Shown in pieces: positions 49,841 to 59,183 of a stretch of 64,000 nucleotides of DNA. The position numbers and the translations under genes are program-made. Every line of letters begins with the position of its first letter. Within the stretch, counting starts at the first letter, position 1. Source of the stretch: Vibrio gigantis (GTDB lineage: Bacteria > Pseudomonadota > Gammaproteobacteria > Enterobacterales > Vibrionaceae); the NCBI RefSeq assembly GCF_024347515.1, contig NZ_AP025492.1, forward strand, positions 806,001 to 870,000, read 5' to 3'. The notes beneath the pieces were generated by a model. That model was not told the origin of the DNA. It made no database searches and was given only the letters and a program-made list of their open reading frames with translations.

Positions 49841-51064
49841 CTAGATTTTTTTGAAGATGATTGAAGTGTTAATACCGCCAAAAGCAAAGTTGTTGCTCAT
49901 CAGATACTCAACATCTAATTCACGGCCTGAGCCAGTGATGTAATCGAGCTTACCGCACTGCTCATCGACCTTCTCAAGGTTTAGGGTTGGGCTGAACCAA
50001 CCGCTGTGCATCATCTCTAGGCTTAACCATGCTTCAATCGCACCACATGCGCCAAGCGTATGGCCAAAGTAGCTTTTCAATGAACTGATCGGCACTTCAC
50101 CGAATATATTCGCCGTAGCATTACTTTCTGCAATATCGCCTTTTTCAGTCGCGGTACCGTGCGCAGAAACATAACCGATTTTTTCTGCCGGAAGTTGCGC
50201 ATCTTTCAGAGCTTTTTCCATACAGATTTGCATGGTTTCCATCTGAGGTTGGGTCACATGAGCAGCATCGCAGTTGCTGGCAAAGCCGATGATCTCAGCG
50301 TAGATCTTCGCACCACGAGCAACGGCATGTTCGTACTCTTCAAGAACAAGCGTGCCTGCACCTTCACCGATAACTAAGCCATCACGCTCGCTGTCGTAAG
50401 GACTAGGGGATTTTTCTGGCGTGTCGTTTTTTAAACTGGTAGCAAAAAGGGTATCGAAAACGGCAGACTCAGTTGGACATAGTTCTTCACCACCACCGGC
50501 AACCATCACGGTTTGATAGCCGTGTTTGATGGCTTCATAGGCGTATCCAATCGCTTGGCTTCCTGAAGTGCATGCACTGCTGGTGGGAATCACGCGGCCG
50601 CGCAGTCCAAAGAACAGACCTACGTTTACCGCAGCAGTGTGTGGCATCATCTGTACGTAGGTTGTCGCCGTGATAGCGCGTGTCGATTTTTCATTAAGCA
50701 TCACACCAAACGCACCAACGGCATCAGTACTGCCTGTTGATGAGCCGTAAGCGATGCCGGTTTCCCCATTGGTCAATACATCATGACCAATTAAGCCTGC
50801 TTGCTCTAACGCATTCTCGGTGGCAACGGTTGCTAGGCGAGATACACGACCCATGCCGCGCACTTGCTTGCGCTTATAGTGTTTAGGCAATTGGAAGTCA
50901 TCAATAGGAGCGGCAAGCTTAGTATTGAGTCCATCATATTGCTCAAAGCTTTGCATATACTGAGTCGCATTTTCACACGCTTTCAGCTTTGGCTCGATTT
51001 GTTGCCAGTCGTTACCAAAGGCAGTAACACCTGACATACCAGTTACAACAACACGACGGGTCAT
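49841..51064 (-). CDS. apeR: APE beta-ketoacyl-ACP synthase (ApeR-like)
   Basis: FabF-type ketosynthase, 407 residues. The active-site Cys is C165 in TSSACTSGS, with His in HGTATEKGD and His in YFGHTLGACGA, a complete Cys-His-His triad. It condenses malonyl-ACP onto the growing chain or primes it. Gene order from the ACPs onward (apeE to apeR) matches the enterobacterial and Xenorhabdus APE clusters, which is the reason for the name. It overlaps the ketoreductase by 4 bp. Confidence 0.9.
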   Translation of the reverse strand: MTRRVVVTGMSGVTAFGNDWQQIEPKLKACENATQYMQSFEQYDGLNTKLAAPIDDFQLPKHYKRKQVRGMGRVSRLATVATENALEQAGLIGHDVLTNGETGIAYGSSTGSTDAVGAFGVMLNEKSTRAITATTYVQMMPHTAAVNVGLFFGLRGRVIPTSSACTSGSQAIGYAYEAIKHGYQTVMVAGGGEELCPTESAVFDTLFATSLKNDTPEKSPSPYDSERDGLVIGEGAGTLVLEEYEHAVARGAKIYAEIIGFASNCDAAHVTQPQMETMQICMEKALKDAQLPAEKIGYVSAHGTATEKGDIAESNATANIFGEVPISSLKSYFGHTLGACGAIEAWLSLEMMHSGWFSPTLNLEKVDEQCGKLDYITGSGRELDVEYLMSNNFAFGGINTSIIFKKI

Positions 51065-51786
51065 ACTAAGCCTCCATTAACTGAAATTACTTGGCGAGTG
51101 ACATAGCCGGCAATATCAGACATTAGGTAACTGACTAGGCCTGCCACTTCTTCTGGTTCGCCCATACGGCGTAGTGGCACCTGTGGAAGAGCATGATCTT
51201 TTACGTGCTCATCAACCATGCCTGTGTCAATTAAGCCAGGAGCCACACAGTTTACGGTGATCTTGCGCTTTGCGAGTTCTAGAGCAAGAGACTTAGTCGC
51301 GCCAATCACACCAGCTTTCGCAGCAGCATAGTTAGTTTGACCGCGGTTACCCATGATGCCTGATACAGACGCTAGAGTGACGATTCGACCACCTTTGCGC
51401 TTTTGAACCATAGGCATCACACAAGGGTGAAGTACGTTGTAGAAGCTGTCTAGGTTGGTATGGATTACACCATCCCACTCTTCTTCCGTCATGGCTGGGA
51501 ATGCAGTGTCACGAGTAATGCCCGCGTTGTTCACCACACCGTAGTAAGCGCCATTTTCAGCAATATCAGACTCAAGCGTTTCGCGACACTCGCTGCGGTT
51601 GCTGATATCAAATTGGATAAGACGGCCTGCGCCACCCAGTTCGGTGATCGACTTTAGCGTCTCTTCAGCGCCTTGCTTGTCACCCATGTAATGAACGGCG
51701 ATTTCAAATCCGTCTTTGGCGAGTTGAATAGCGATCGCTTTACCGATGCCTTTGCTGGCACCAGTGACTAAAACCTGACGGGTCAT
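51061..51786 (-). CDS. apeQ: APE 3-ketoacyl-ACP reductase (ApeQ-like)
   Basis: FabG-like short-chain dehydrogenase, 241 residues. The NADPH motif GASKGIGKAIA, NNAG, and catalytic S140, Y153 and K157 (TLASVSG, NYAAAKAG) are all present. It reduces the beta-keto group in each elongation round. It overlaps the genes on both sides by 4 bp. Confidence 0.92.
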   Translation of the reverse strand: MTRQVLVTGASKGIGKAIAIQLAKDGFEIAVHYMGDKQGAEETLKSITELGGAGRLIQFDISNRSECRETLESDIAENGAYYGVVNNAGITRDTAFPAMTEEEWDGVIHTNLDSFYNVLHPCVMPMVQKRKGGRIVTLASVSGIMGNRGQTNYAAAKAGVIGATKSLALELAKRKITVNCVAPGLIDTGMVDEHVKDHALPQVPLRRMGEPEEVAGLVSYLMSDIAGYVTRQVISVNGGLV

Positions 51787-52247
51787 GATGGGCTCCTAGT
51801 TTTCATTTCTTGTAATTTTTGTTCGGTTGGCACATAGACGTTGAGTTGGCATTGAGCCACCAACTCGCCTTGGTCTTCGACTCTTGCAGTAAACACGGCC
51901 ATGCCACTGTCTTCCATAAGTTGCTCGGCGTAGATATCAAGGGTCTGACCTTGAGTAAATTCATCACACAGTGACTTGTAGCGACGAGAGCCCAGTAAGA
52001 AACCGATTGGGGGAGTGGTGCCGTTTTTCAGTGCATGGTATCCAGACCATGCAGCAACAGACTGCGCCATAAACTCGATACCAACATAAGCTGGGACCGT
52101 TTGAGATTGGGCGTCAAAGAACAGGTTATGTTCACCAATATCAACCTGACAGTGGATCGACAACGCCTCTACGCTGATAGCACGATCGATTAATATCATC
52201 GGATCATCGTGGGGGAGGAGTTGGTCTACAGAAGGGATATCAGTCAT
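51783..52247 (-). CDS. apeP: APE 3-hydroxyacyl-ACP dehydratase (ApeP-like)
   Basis: Hot-dog-fold protein of 154 residues, beginning with the family-typical LLPHDDPMILIDRA. In characterised APE systems ApeP pairs with ApeI to dehydrate the 3-hydroxyacyl intermediate and leave the conjugated double bond. It overlaps the upstream ketosynthase by 8 bp. Confidence 0.86.
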   Translation of the reverse strand: MTDIPSVDQLLPHDDPMILIDRAISVEALSIHCQVDIGEHNLFFDAQSQTVPAYVGIEFMAQSVAAWSGYHALKNGTTPPIGFLLGSRRYKSLCDEFTQGQTLDIYAEQLMEDSGMAVFTARVEDQGELVAQCQLNVYVPTEQKLQEMKTRSPS

Positions 52248-53439
52248 TTACTACACCAAAAATCAGGCTAATGTTATTGCCACCAAAAGCGAATGAGTTG
52301 CTTAAGATGTTCTTTACTTTAAGTTTCTGCGCACAGTTTACCAAATCAATCTCAATATCTTCAGCTTTATCCTGACATTTTTGTAAGGGAAGCGGTAAGT
52401 CATATTTTAAAATATGCCACGCAATTGCAGCCTCAATCGCACTTGCTGCACCAAGAGTATGCCCGGTGAGCGGCTTGGTTGAGCTAACGGGAACCTTGTT
52501 TGCAAAAATACGGTGAATGGCTTTGCTTTCCATCGAGTCATTGAGTGGCGTAGCTGTGCCATGCGCATTGATGTAGCCGATGTCTTCTGCTTGTAACTGT
52601 GCAGAATCTAAAGCTTTTCTCATGGCTTGTTCAGCACCATCGCCCTCAGGGTGGGGCGCTGAAATGTGGTGAGCATCAGAACTGTCACCACAGCCTAATA
52701 AGGCAATGCTTGACGAATTCTGCTCTGTAGCGACACCACTTAGTTTTGCCTTGCTGAGCAACATAAACGCAGCCGCTTCTCCGATGTTGATGCCATTTCG
52801 AGAAGCGCTAAAGGGCTTACAATGTGTGGTTGAAAGTGCTTCAAGACCATGAAAGCCATTGAGCGTAAGCTTACATAAGGTATCTACGCCGCCGACTAAT
52901 ACAGCATCAGCCATCCCTGAATCTAACAAGCGTTGGGCGGCAATAAATACACGACCACTTGATGAGCAAGCGGTCGAAATTGCGTAGCTTGGTCCTGTTA
53001 ACGACCAATATTGGCTGACGAATTCAGAGGTATTGCCTAACTCTTGTTTTGAGTAATGGTAATCTTCTGGAAAGTCACCGTGTGCCAATTTATGTTTGAG
53101 AGCAGTTTCACCGTCAGAGATTCCCGATGTGCTGGTGCCAATAACCACGGCAATCCTGTCTGCGCCAAACTGTGATTTTGCTTGTTCGATAGAATCTTTG
53201 ATTTGGTTGAGAGCTGATAATGCGAGTTGATTGTTGCGAGTGGAATACTTCACGAGAGTGGGTGGAATCTCTGGTAGCTCACCTGCGATTTTGCCAACGA
53301 CAGTGTGTTTGCCGTCGTTGAGCATATCGCTCGCTTCAATCATGTTTGGTTCACGTTCGCCTTTTATGCAGCCATGAATGTCAGTAATACTTGAGCCTAG
53401 CGCTGAGTGGAAACCACAGTCTTGGATATAAATAGGCAT
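52240..53439 (-). CDS. apeO: APE beta-ketoacyl-ACP synthase (ApeO-like)
   Basis: FabF/FabB-type ketosynthase of 399 residues. Cys158 is in STACSSSG, with His in NAHGTATPLND and His in LTGHTLGAAS, so it is catalytically complete and not a chain-length factor. In the Xenorhabdus system ApeO acts with a Cys-less partner, ApeC, which is not in this window and would lie beyond the right edge. It lies 5 bp after apeN. Confidence 0.88.
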   Translation of the reverse strand: MPIYIQDCGFHSALGSSITDIHGCIKGEREPNMIEASDMLNDGKHTVVGKIAGELPEIPPTLVKYSTRNNQLALSALNQIKDSIEQAKSQFGADRIAVVIGTSTSGISDGETALKHKLAHGDFPEDYHYSKQELGNTSEFVSQYWSLTGPSYAISTACSSSGRVFIAAQRLLDSGMADAVLVGGVDTLCKLTLNGFHGLEALSTTHCKPFSASRNGINIGEAAAFMLLSKAKLSGVATEQNSSSIALLGCGDSSDAHHISAPHPEGDGAEQAMRKALDSAQLQAEDIGYINAHGTATPLNDSMESKAIHRIFANKVPVSSTKPLTGHTLGAASAIEAAIAWHILKYDLPLPLQKCQDKAEDIEIDLVNCAQKLKVKNILSNSFAFGGNNISLIFGVVND

Positions 53440-53444
53440 AGTGT

Positions 53445-54068
53445 TTAGCTCTTACTTGGATTATCGACAATCGTTGAATTCAACGTTTGTATGGTGATGG
53501 TATAGCCTTGGGTCAAATGTTTGAAAACAATATTGCCAGCAGTTTTGTGTGTATTCGGTTCCGCTTGGTAATCAATCTTGATGATTGCCTGCTTTTTGTC
53601 ATCAAACACAGTGCGGCTGTTATCTGTATTGACCAAATGCCAGCCAATACCTTGTAGAGGTTGAGCCCATGCTTCTGCCGGCCATAAGGTCAACATTAAG
53701 TTAAATAACACCTGTTCAGGCTGCGGTAAGGTTGCGCCAAGGCCGGATAACACTTGAGTTTCAATGGTTTGGTTTTGGTATTGCAGCGATAAGATGCGTG
53801 TACCCCAAGAAGAGAAACCGGCTAAAACAACCTTATCGGGCGTGACTTCAACTTGAACGGGTAACTGCTGGGTATCCTTTTGCCAGGTTGCGCTAATTAA
53901 CTGACTTGCCGTTAATGAGTATCCAAGTTCTTCGGGCATAGGCAAGGCGAGTTCTGTGTTTTGACCGATAGAGACGCTCGCGCCTGTTGGCTGTTGAGAC
54001 ACCATCGAACAAGCACTGAGTAATAAGCCAAATACTACGGCGAGCGCTATCTTGATTGTTTTGTTCAT
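53445..54068 (-). CDS. apeN: DUF3261 lipoprotein (ApeN-like)
   Basis: 207 residues with the lipobox LLLSAC (Cys20). The mature domain is rich in beta strands and matches the DUF3261 family found in APE clusters. Its place between the exporter and the ketosynthase suggests a role in outer-membrane delivery, inferred. It overlaps the exporter gene by 4 bp. Confidence 0.8.
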   Translation of the reverse strand: MNKTIKIALAVVFGLLLSACSMVSQQPTGASVSIGQNTELALPMPEELGYSLTASQLISATWQKDTQQLPVQVEVTPDKVVLAGFSSWGTRILSLQYQNQTIETQVLSGLGATLPQPEQVLFNLMLTLWPAEAWAQPLQGIGWHLVNTDNSRTVFDDKKQAIIKIDYQAEPNTHKTAGNIVFKHLTQGYTITIQTLNSTIVDNPSKS

Positions 54069-56437
54069 CTAAAAGCCTCTCGAGAGTTTGATTTTTCCGC
54101 GGCTTGTTCGTTGTCAATCGCGAGTGGTGAAAGTAACCATGCCACGAAAATACCAGTCAGGACGGTAACACCGAAACTATGAATGGCATGAGTCTGACTC
54201 AGTGACAGAAGGCCAAATGAAAGCAGAGTCGTGAGGCCAGACAAGGAGATCGCTAATAAGGTACTCAGCGACTTTTTCTGCTCAGCAAAGAACAGGGTGT
54301 AGTCGATACCAATCCCTAAAATCAGAATTAGGCCAAGCAGGTTAAATAAATTCAGTGTCGAGCCTAAAATGCCCGTGACCGCTAAACCTGCCACTCCGGC
54401 AATCAATGACGGCAACAGCATCAACAGGCTTTGTTTCACGCCGTAGCGCCAACCTAGCACCATGCCAATAGCAGCGAATGCAATCAATAACAGCTCGGTA
54501 ATTTTGACGCGGTACTCAGAAAAAAGAGATGAGATCTCATCGGCTTTATTGAGGTATTTCACGCCTTGCCGTTGAGCAAAGTTTGAATCGAGCCATCGAG
54601 AGAACAGCTCTGAATTGGTGACGTCTTTGATCATAATCACCGACGCTGCTTGGTTATTGATTGGTTGTAGCCAAAGCGGACGGATAGGCTCTGATACTGG
54701 AGATTCCAAAAACTCATCGAGCGTGATTGGACTGTATTTAGGAAGCTCTGGGAAGCTCGGCCAGCCAAGCGTAGTTTGTAACGTGGTGCTTTGGTTATTA
54801 TAAAGTTGCTTAACCAGCTGATAGTTTTGGTGCTGCTCTTGCTCACTTGGCAGATGTTGATTGACGCTGCGATAGCCTGAGATAGCTTGCTGAGCGACTA
54901 AGTTATCAAGCTTAGAGCTGATCAACGTTAATTTATTGAGCAGCGCTTGGTTGCTTTGGGCAGTAACCAACAGCATGTTCTGAGTACTACCTAGTCCGGA
55001 GATCTCAGAGATGGCTTGCTCTTGTTGTTTAAGCTGGTCTGGCATTGCCTGAAGCTGCCTGATATCGTCGTCGTAGCGAACTTGAGTGATTGACGCCAAA
55101 CTTAAGACGGTCACTATCAATGGCAAGCCGATTTTAAATTTGGGATGGCTCCACAAGTTTAACCATGTGTGCCAAAGGCCGGCCAAAGGAAGCGCTCGCT
55201 CTTGGCTTGGTTTAGAGGCCAGCACTGGGTACCAACACACCACGCTAGCGTAGGCGGCGATAAGCCCGATAGACGAGAATAGCGCAAGTTGCTGTAGGCC
55301 AGGGAAGGGCGCAACCAGCAGCCCTAAGTATCCAATTAAGCTAGTGATTAGTCCTAGGGTAATGGCAACTAAGATGTGCTTTAGCCCTTTATCGCTCTGC
55401 CATCGGCTTCCTGCGGCTAAACGGTCAGTGAGGTAATGGAACGAGTAATCGATGGATACGCCAATCAAGCTCGCGCCAAACACCAAGCTGAATAGGTGGA
55501 CTTTGCCAAAGATAGCGACGGTGCTTGCCAGTGCGACCAATAACCCCGTGCTAATTGAGAGTAAAGACAAGGCAAGTGGGAGTGCGCTACGAAACGTCAG
55601 CCACACTAATAGAATCACGCCTGCTAATGAGCCTAAGCCGATGGTGCTGATTTCAGACTTAGCACTTTGGGTGCCGTAATTCGCGTAGAAAACCACGCCA
55701 GTGTGCTGAACTTTAACGTCAAATTGCTTTTCGATTTTTCGCTCTAAAGTATCTAGCGCAGGCAGTTGTTCTTGAATCGCTAAGCTATAAGGGGAGCCCG
55801 CCAACGTCGCGGTAACGAGAATATGTGATTGCTCTTGAGATTGAGCGGTGAGATAGCCATCTTTAAGCCCAAAGTTACTCGAGCGAGTGCCAACCTCGCT
55901 TATATAATCGCGAAACAACAGGAATGGGTCTAAGGTTAACTCGGTCGCTGTCACGCCTGAAAAAGGGTTGTACAAGGATTGAATCACATACTGAGCACGT
56001 GACTCTGGTGCGTGTGCTAGTGTTTCTTTTTGTTGCTCTGTCAGTAGCTGAGCACGATGACGAAAATAGAAGTCACTCCATTGGCTTTGTGTGCTCGAGT
56101 TGATTTTACCTTGCACATGCTTGAAGAGTACCGAGCCACCTGAAAAGGCGTCATGATTGAGTGCTTTTTCAAAGGCTTTGGTCGCCGCAATGGTGTTCTT
56201 GATGTCTGAACCACTCAAGATAAACACCACTTGCTCACTCATCGAATTGGATATCTGCTGGAAAGCTTGTTCAACCATAGGATCTTGCTGATTTTCGGGC
56301 AGCAATTTCATGATGTTGCTTTCGATAGGCACTGAAGAAGAAAAAGCGAACTGTTTAATCAACAGTCCGCTGAATAGCGCCACAATCACTAGCCAGACAA
56401 GGGCGAGTTTAGAGCTGAAATTGTTGCGCTTCGGCAT
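54065..56437 (-). CDS. apeM: MMPL/RND-type exporter (ApeM-like)
   Basis: 790-residue inner-membrane protein. An N-terminal helix, a large periplasmic loop (about 40-260), a block of about five helices, a second periplasmic loop (about 455-640) and a second helix block form the duplicated RND architecture. GVSIDYSFHY and GIGIDYTLFF carry the paired Asp of the proton relay. It probably moves the aryl-polyene lipid out of the inner membrane. It overlaps apeL by 29 bp. Confidence 0.88.
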   Translation of the reverse strand: MPKRNNFSSKLALVWLVIVALFSGLLIKQFAFSSSVPIESNIMKLLPENQQDPMVEQAFQQISNSMSEQVVFILSGSDIKNTIAATKAFEKALNHDAFSGGSVLFKHVQGKINSSTQSQWSDFYFRHRAQLLTEQQKETLAHAPESRAQYVIQSLYNPFSGVTATELTLDPFLLFRDYISEVGTRSSNFGLKDGYLTAQSQEQSHILVTATLAGSPYSLAIQEQLPALDTLERKIEKQFDVKVQHTGVVFYANYGTQSAKSEISTIGLGSLAGVILLVWLTFRSALPLALSLLSISTGLLVALASTVAIFGKVHLFSLVFGASLIGVSIDYSFHYLTDRLAAGSRWQSDKGLKHILVAITLGLITSLIGYLGLLVAPFPGLQQLALFSSIGLIAAYASVVCWYPVLASKPSQERALPLAGLWHTWLNLWSHPKFKIGLPLIVTVLSLASITQVRYDDDIRQLQAMPDQLKQQEQAISEISGLGSTQNMLLVTAQSNQALLNKLTLISSKLDNLVAQQAISGYRSVNQHLPSEQEQHQNYQLVKQLYNNQSTTLQTTLGWPSFPELPKYSPITLDEFLESPVSEPIRPLWLQPINNQAASVIMIKDVTNSELFSRWLDSNFAQRQGVKYLNKADEISSLFSEYRVKITELLLIAFAAIGMVLGWRYGVKQSLLMLLPSLIAGVAGLAVTGILGSTLNLFNLLGLILILGIGIDYTLFFAEQKKSLSTLLAISLSGLTTLLSFGLLSLSQTHAIHSFGVTVLTGIFVAWLLSPLAIDNEQAAEKSNSREAFR

Positions 56438-57089
56438 CTGATAATACTTCCGGTTGATGGCTTAGCTGGCTAAATTCGATCACCGTGCTATCTCCGCGAA
56501 TCTCCTTTAGCTCGATACGCTCAATATCACTGTTGCCTTGCAGCGTGATAGCCTCAAATACTGCATTCATTGGTGCGCTTTTGGGCTTAAGAGTCAGTGT
56601 CCAAGATCCTGTGTTTTGGTCTGAACTTTGTGCCGTTGCAGGTTGGAACGACAGTGAGAATTGGTCTTGAAGTTTTTGTGTATCACCGTGGAACACCGAT
56701 AGGAAAATGTGGCTGAAATAAAACGCCATTGGGTTTTCTTTATCAGTGATGATCTTCGCGGGTTGGTCGGCAAACCTTTGGCTCAATTTGTTGCCGGTGA
56801 GTACCAAGTTCACCGGAAACGGTGTGGTTTGTGTCCAGAGTAAACCACTTGATTTGTCTAACAGGAATGTACCTTGCGACGTTAGAGGTTGGGCGAACAT
56901 CTCCATATTGCGTGTTTGAGTAAACTCGCCACGAACAATACTATTTTCGCTGAGCACCGCTTGCAGCTCTGAAATAGAGCCGACAGCAGCTGTGTTCTCT
57001 TTGGCGCAAACAAGGCCACTCGTCATCATCGCAGCAAGCCCAAGTAGCAAGATATTGATGTGTTTGCGGCTGCGTTTAAACAGATTCAT
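56409..57089 (-). CDS. apeL: LolA-like periplasmic carrier (ApeL-like)
   Basis: 226 residues. A positively charged start and hydrophobic segment (INILLLGLAAMM) form the signal peptide, cleaved near residue 29. The mature part has the LolA fold marks VRGEFTQTRNMEMFAQPLTSQ and SGLLWTQTTPFP. It lies beside the exporter, so it may carry the hydrophobic product across the periplasm, an inference from LolA. It overlaps apeK by 14 bp and apeM by 29 bp. Confidence 0.87.
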   Translation of the reverse strand: MNLFKRSRKHINILLLGLAAMMTSGLVCAKENTAAVGSISELQAVLSENSIVRGEFTQTRNMEMFAQPLTSQGTFLLDKSSGLLWTQTTPFPVNLVLTGNKLSQRFADQPAKIITDKENPMAFYFSHIFLSVFHGDTQKLQDQFSLSFQPATAQSSDQNTGSWTLTLKPKSAPMNAVFEAITLQGNSDIERIELKEIRGDSTVIEFSQLSHQPEVLSDAEAQQFQL

Positions 57090-57579
57090 GGTTCACCTGC
57101 TGTGGGTTAGAGGCCTGAGGTTGATGCTCAGTTGCTAGAGGTAAGCAACCAAACTGGTGCCAGTGTTCTACCTTGTCGGTAAACACTTTCGGAGAAGCGA
57201 AGCACATCTCTTGCTCTTCAATGGTCACGGCAACCTGCATTGTGTGTGCTCGTGTCATACGAGCACCGGTTAGGGCATCATGGATTTCATAATCGACGCG
57301 CAGGCGGTTTTCCCACTCGGTCAGCTTCGCTGTGACTTTAATCTTGTGATTAAACGGTATCGCTTTGATGTATTTCACGCGAGTATCAATGATAGGCCAC
57401 ATGTAGCCGGAATCCTTCATCTCATGGTAGTTGTACTCAATCTTATCCATCATGATGCGTCTTGCTTCTTCAAAAAATCGGAAGTAGTTGCCGTGATAGA
57501 TCACGCCCATTGGGTCGGCATCTTGGAATGAGGTGACAAGTGTCACCTCAGATTGTAATGGATGAAGGATTCCAGACAT
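57076..57579 (-). CDS. apeK: 4HBT thioesterase (ApeK-like)
   Basis: 167-residue hot-dog thioesterase. D22 in DADPMGVIYHGNYFRFFEEARR is the catalytic Asp of the 4-hydroxybenzoyl-CoA thioesterase clan. It may release the chain or edit blocked ACPs. It lies 56 bp after the ammonia-lyase gene and overlaps apeL by 14 bp. Confidence 0.86.
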   Translation of the reverse strand: MSGILHPLQSEVTLVTSFQDADPMGVIYHGNYFRFFEEARRIMMDKIEYNYHEMKDSGYMWPIIDTRVKYIKAIPFNHKIKVTAKLTEWENRLRVDYEIHDALTGARMTRAHTMQVAVTIEEQEMCFASPKVFTDKVEHWHQFGCLPLATEHQPQASNPQQVNHESV

Positions 57580-57635
57580 AAATCGCTCTCAACAATATTG
57601 CGTAAAGGGGTAGCTATTTTATGAGGCCAATGACT

Positions 57636-59183
57636 CTATGAGTAAAGTGACCAGTGCTGATTTTGAATACGAGAAATAAAGTGGCGCAGATCGCCTTCAA
57701 GCGGGCGGTCCTCGACAATAAACTCAAATTCTTTCAGTACTTCGTCGCGAATGTGCTTGAGGTTTTCACTCATGTGGTGCTCATCTAGCTCATTGTGGCG
57801 TTTACGAAGTTCAAGCGCTTGCGTACCGGCTAGAAGTGAAGCTGCTGCTACTTGTTCGGTTAGCTCCAGAACGCGTAAACAGTCACGAGCAGCAATAGTG
57901 CCCATGCTCACTTTGTCTTGGTTGTGACACTCAGTTGAGCGAGAGAATACGCTTGCTGGCATCGTGTGTTTCAATGCTTCTGCTGTCCAAGCTGACACGC
58001 CGATTTGTACAGCTTTGAAGCCATGGTTGATTGGCTTACGTTCGCCTTCAGCCCCCGTAAGGTTGAATGGCAAGCCGTTATTGAACTTGTAATCCATCAG
58101 CTGGGCCATTTGGCGATCCAGCAGGTCAGCAAGGTTGGCTACGGCGGTTTTTAGTGTATCCATTGCCATTGCGATGTGACCACCGTAGAAGTGTCCACCG
58201 TGCAGTACGCGTTCATTATCACCATCGATTATTGGGTTGTCATTGGCACTGTTTAGTTCGTTCTCGATCATCTGACGAAGCCAAGGTAGAGAGTCTTGAA
58301 CTACACCGATAACATGTGGAGCACAGCGCAGAGAGTAACGATCTTGTAGGCGATCACTGTTACGTGGCGGGCGATCTGCTTGCAGATCATCACGCAGCCA
58401 TGCCGCAACCTGTTGTTGACCTGGATGAGGTTTTACGGCGAACAAGGCTTCATCGAAGTGGAAGTCATTGCCGTGCATACCTACCGATACCATAGCCGTG
58501 ATCTTAGTTGACAGCTGAGCTAGGTATTCTGCACGCTTGTAAGCGATACACGCTAATGCCGTCATTACAGAAGTACCGTTCATCAACGCCAAGCCCTCTT
58601 TTGGCTTAAGCTTGATAGGGCTAATGCCTAGCTCTTTGTAAACGTCACTGGTTGGGCGCACTTCACCTTTGTAGATAACATCGCGCTCACCAATTAGCGC
58701 GGCTGCTAGATAAGACAGAGGTGTTAAGTCGCCACTGGCACCTACCGACCCTTCTTGAGGAATACGTGGTGAGATATCTTGGTTGATTAGAGTGACGATC
58801 TGGTTAAGCAGATCATGAGTCACACCAGACACGCCTTGTGATAGAGAACACAGGCGCGTTGCTAATACGGCACGAGATTGCTCGTGAGACAGTGTTTCAC
58901 CTAAACCACAACCGTGGAAGCGCGTCAGATGTAGAGGTAGTTCATCCACAAGGTTTGGCGGAATCGCAACGGTACAAGAGTCACCGTAACCCGTCGTTAC
59001 GCCGTAAATCACGCCTTCTTCTTTAAGTAGGCGCTCTAGGAATGCAACACCACGGTCGATTTTTGAAGTGAACTCGTCACTGGTGTTCATCGAGGCTTTT
59101 GCGCCTTGTGAGATAGCGACAACGTCCTCGATAGTGAGGCGTTCGGCACCAAAGGTGATGCTATTTGGATTCTTTTTCGTCAT
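57636..59183 (-). CDS. Aromatic amino acid ammonia-lyase (HAL/TAL family) in the APE cluster
   Basis: 515 residues of the MIO-dependent lyase family, which removes ammonia from His, Phe or Tyr to give an alpha-beta unsaturated acid. The catalytic Tyr is Y60, the MIO-forming Ala-Ser-Gly is at 149-151 (SVGASGDLTPL), and NDNP is mid-protein. The substrate-selectivity pair is F89-H90, where HutH has Ser-His and bacterial Tyr lyases have His-Leu. No hut genes are near. Making an aryl-acrylate starter for the polyene fits best, but the substrate is inferred. It overlaps apeJ by 23 bp. Confidence 0.9.
   Translation of the reverse strand: MTKKNPNSITFGAERLTIEDVVAISQGAKASMNTSDEFTSKIDRGVAFLERLLKEEGVIYGVTTGYGDSCTVAIPPNLVDELPLHLTRFHGCGLGETLSHEQSRAVLATRLCSLSQGVSGVTHDLLNQIVTLINQDISPRIPQEGSVGASGDLTPLSYLAAALIGERDVIYKGEVRPTSDVYKELGISPIKLKPKEGLALMNGTSVMTALACIAYKRAEYLAQLSTKITAMVSVGMHGNDFHFDEALFAVKPHPGQQQVAAWLRDDLQADRPPRNSDRLQDRYSLRCAPHVIGVVQDSLPWLRQMIENELNSANDNPIIDGDNERVLHGGHFYGGHIAMAMDTLKTAVANLADLLDRQMAQLMDYKFNNGLPFNLTGAEGERKPINHGFKAVQIGVSAWTAEALKHTMPASVFSRSTECHNQDKVSMGTIAARDCLRVLELTEQVAAASLLAGTQALELRKRHNELDEHHMSENLKHIRDEVLKEFEFIVEDRPLEGDLRHFISRIQNQHWSLYS

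Noticed and set aside
49841-53439. Housekeeping fatty-acid fab cluster
   Set aside because: Two ketosynthases, a ketoreductase and dehydratases occur with a lyase, exporter and lipid-attachment enzymes, and fabD, fabH and plsX are absent.
54065-56437. Multidrug RND efflux pump
   Set aside because: Its size (790 residues), MMPL architecture and place beside LolA-like and DUF3261 genes fit an APE exporter; no membrane fusion protein is present.
57636-59183. Histidine utilisation (hutH) gene
   Set aside because: No hutU, hutI or hutG nearby, the lyase is embedded in the APE operon, and the selectivity pair differs from HutH.
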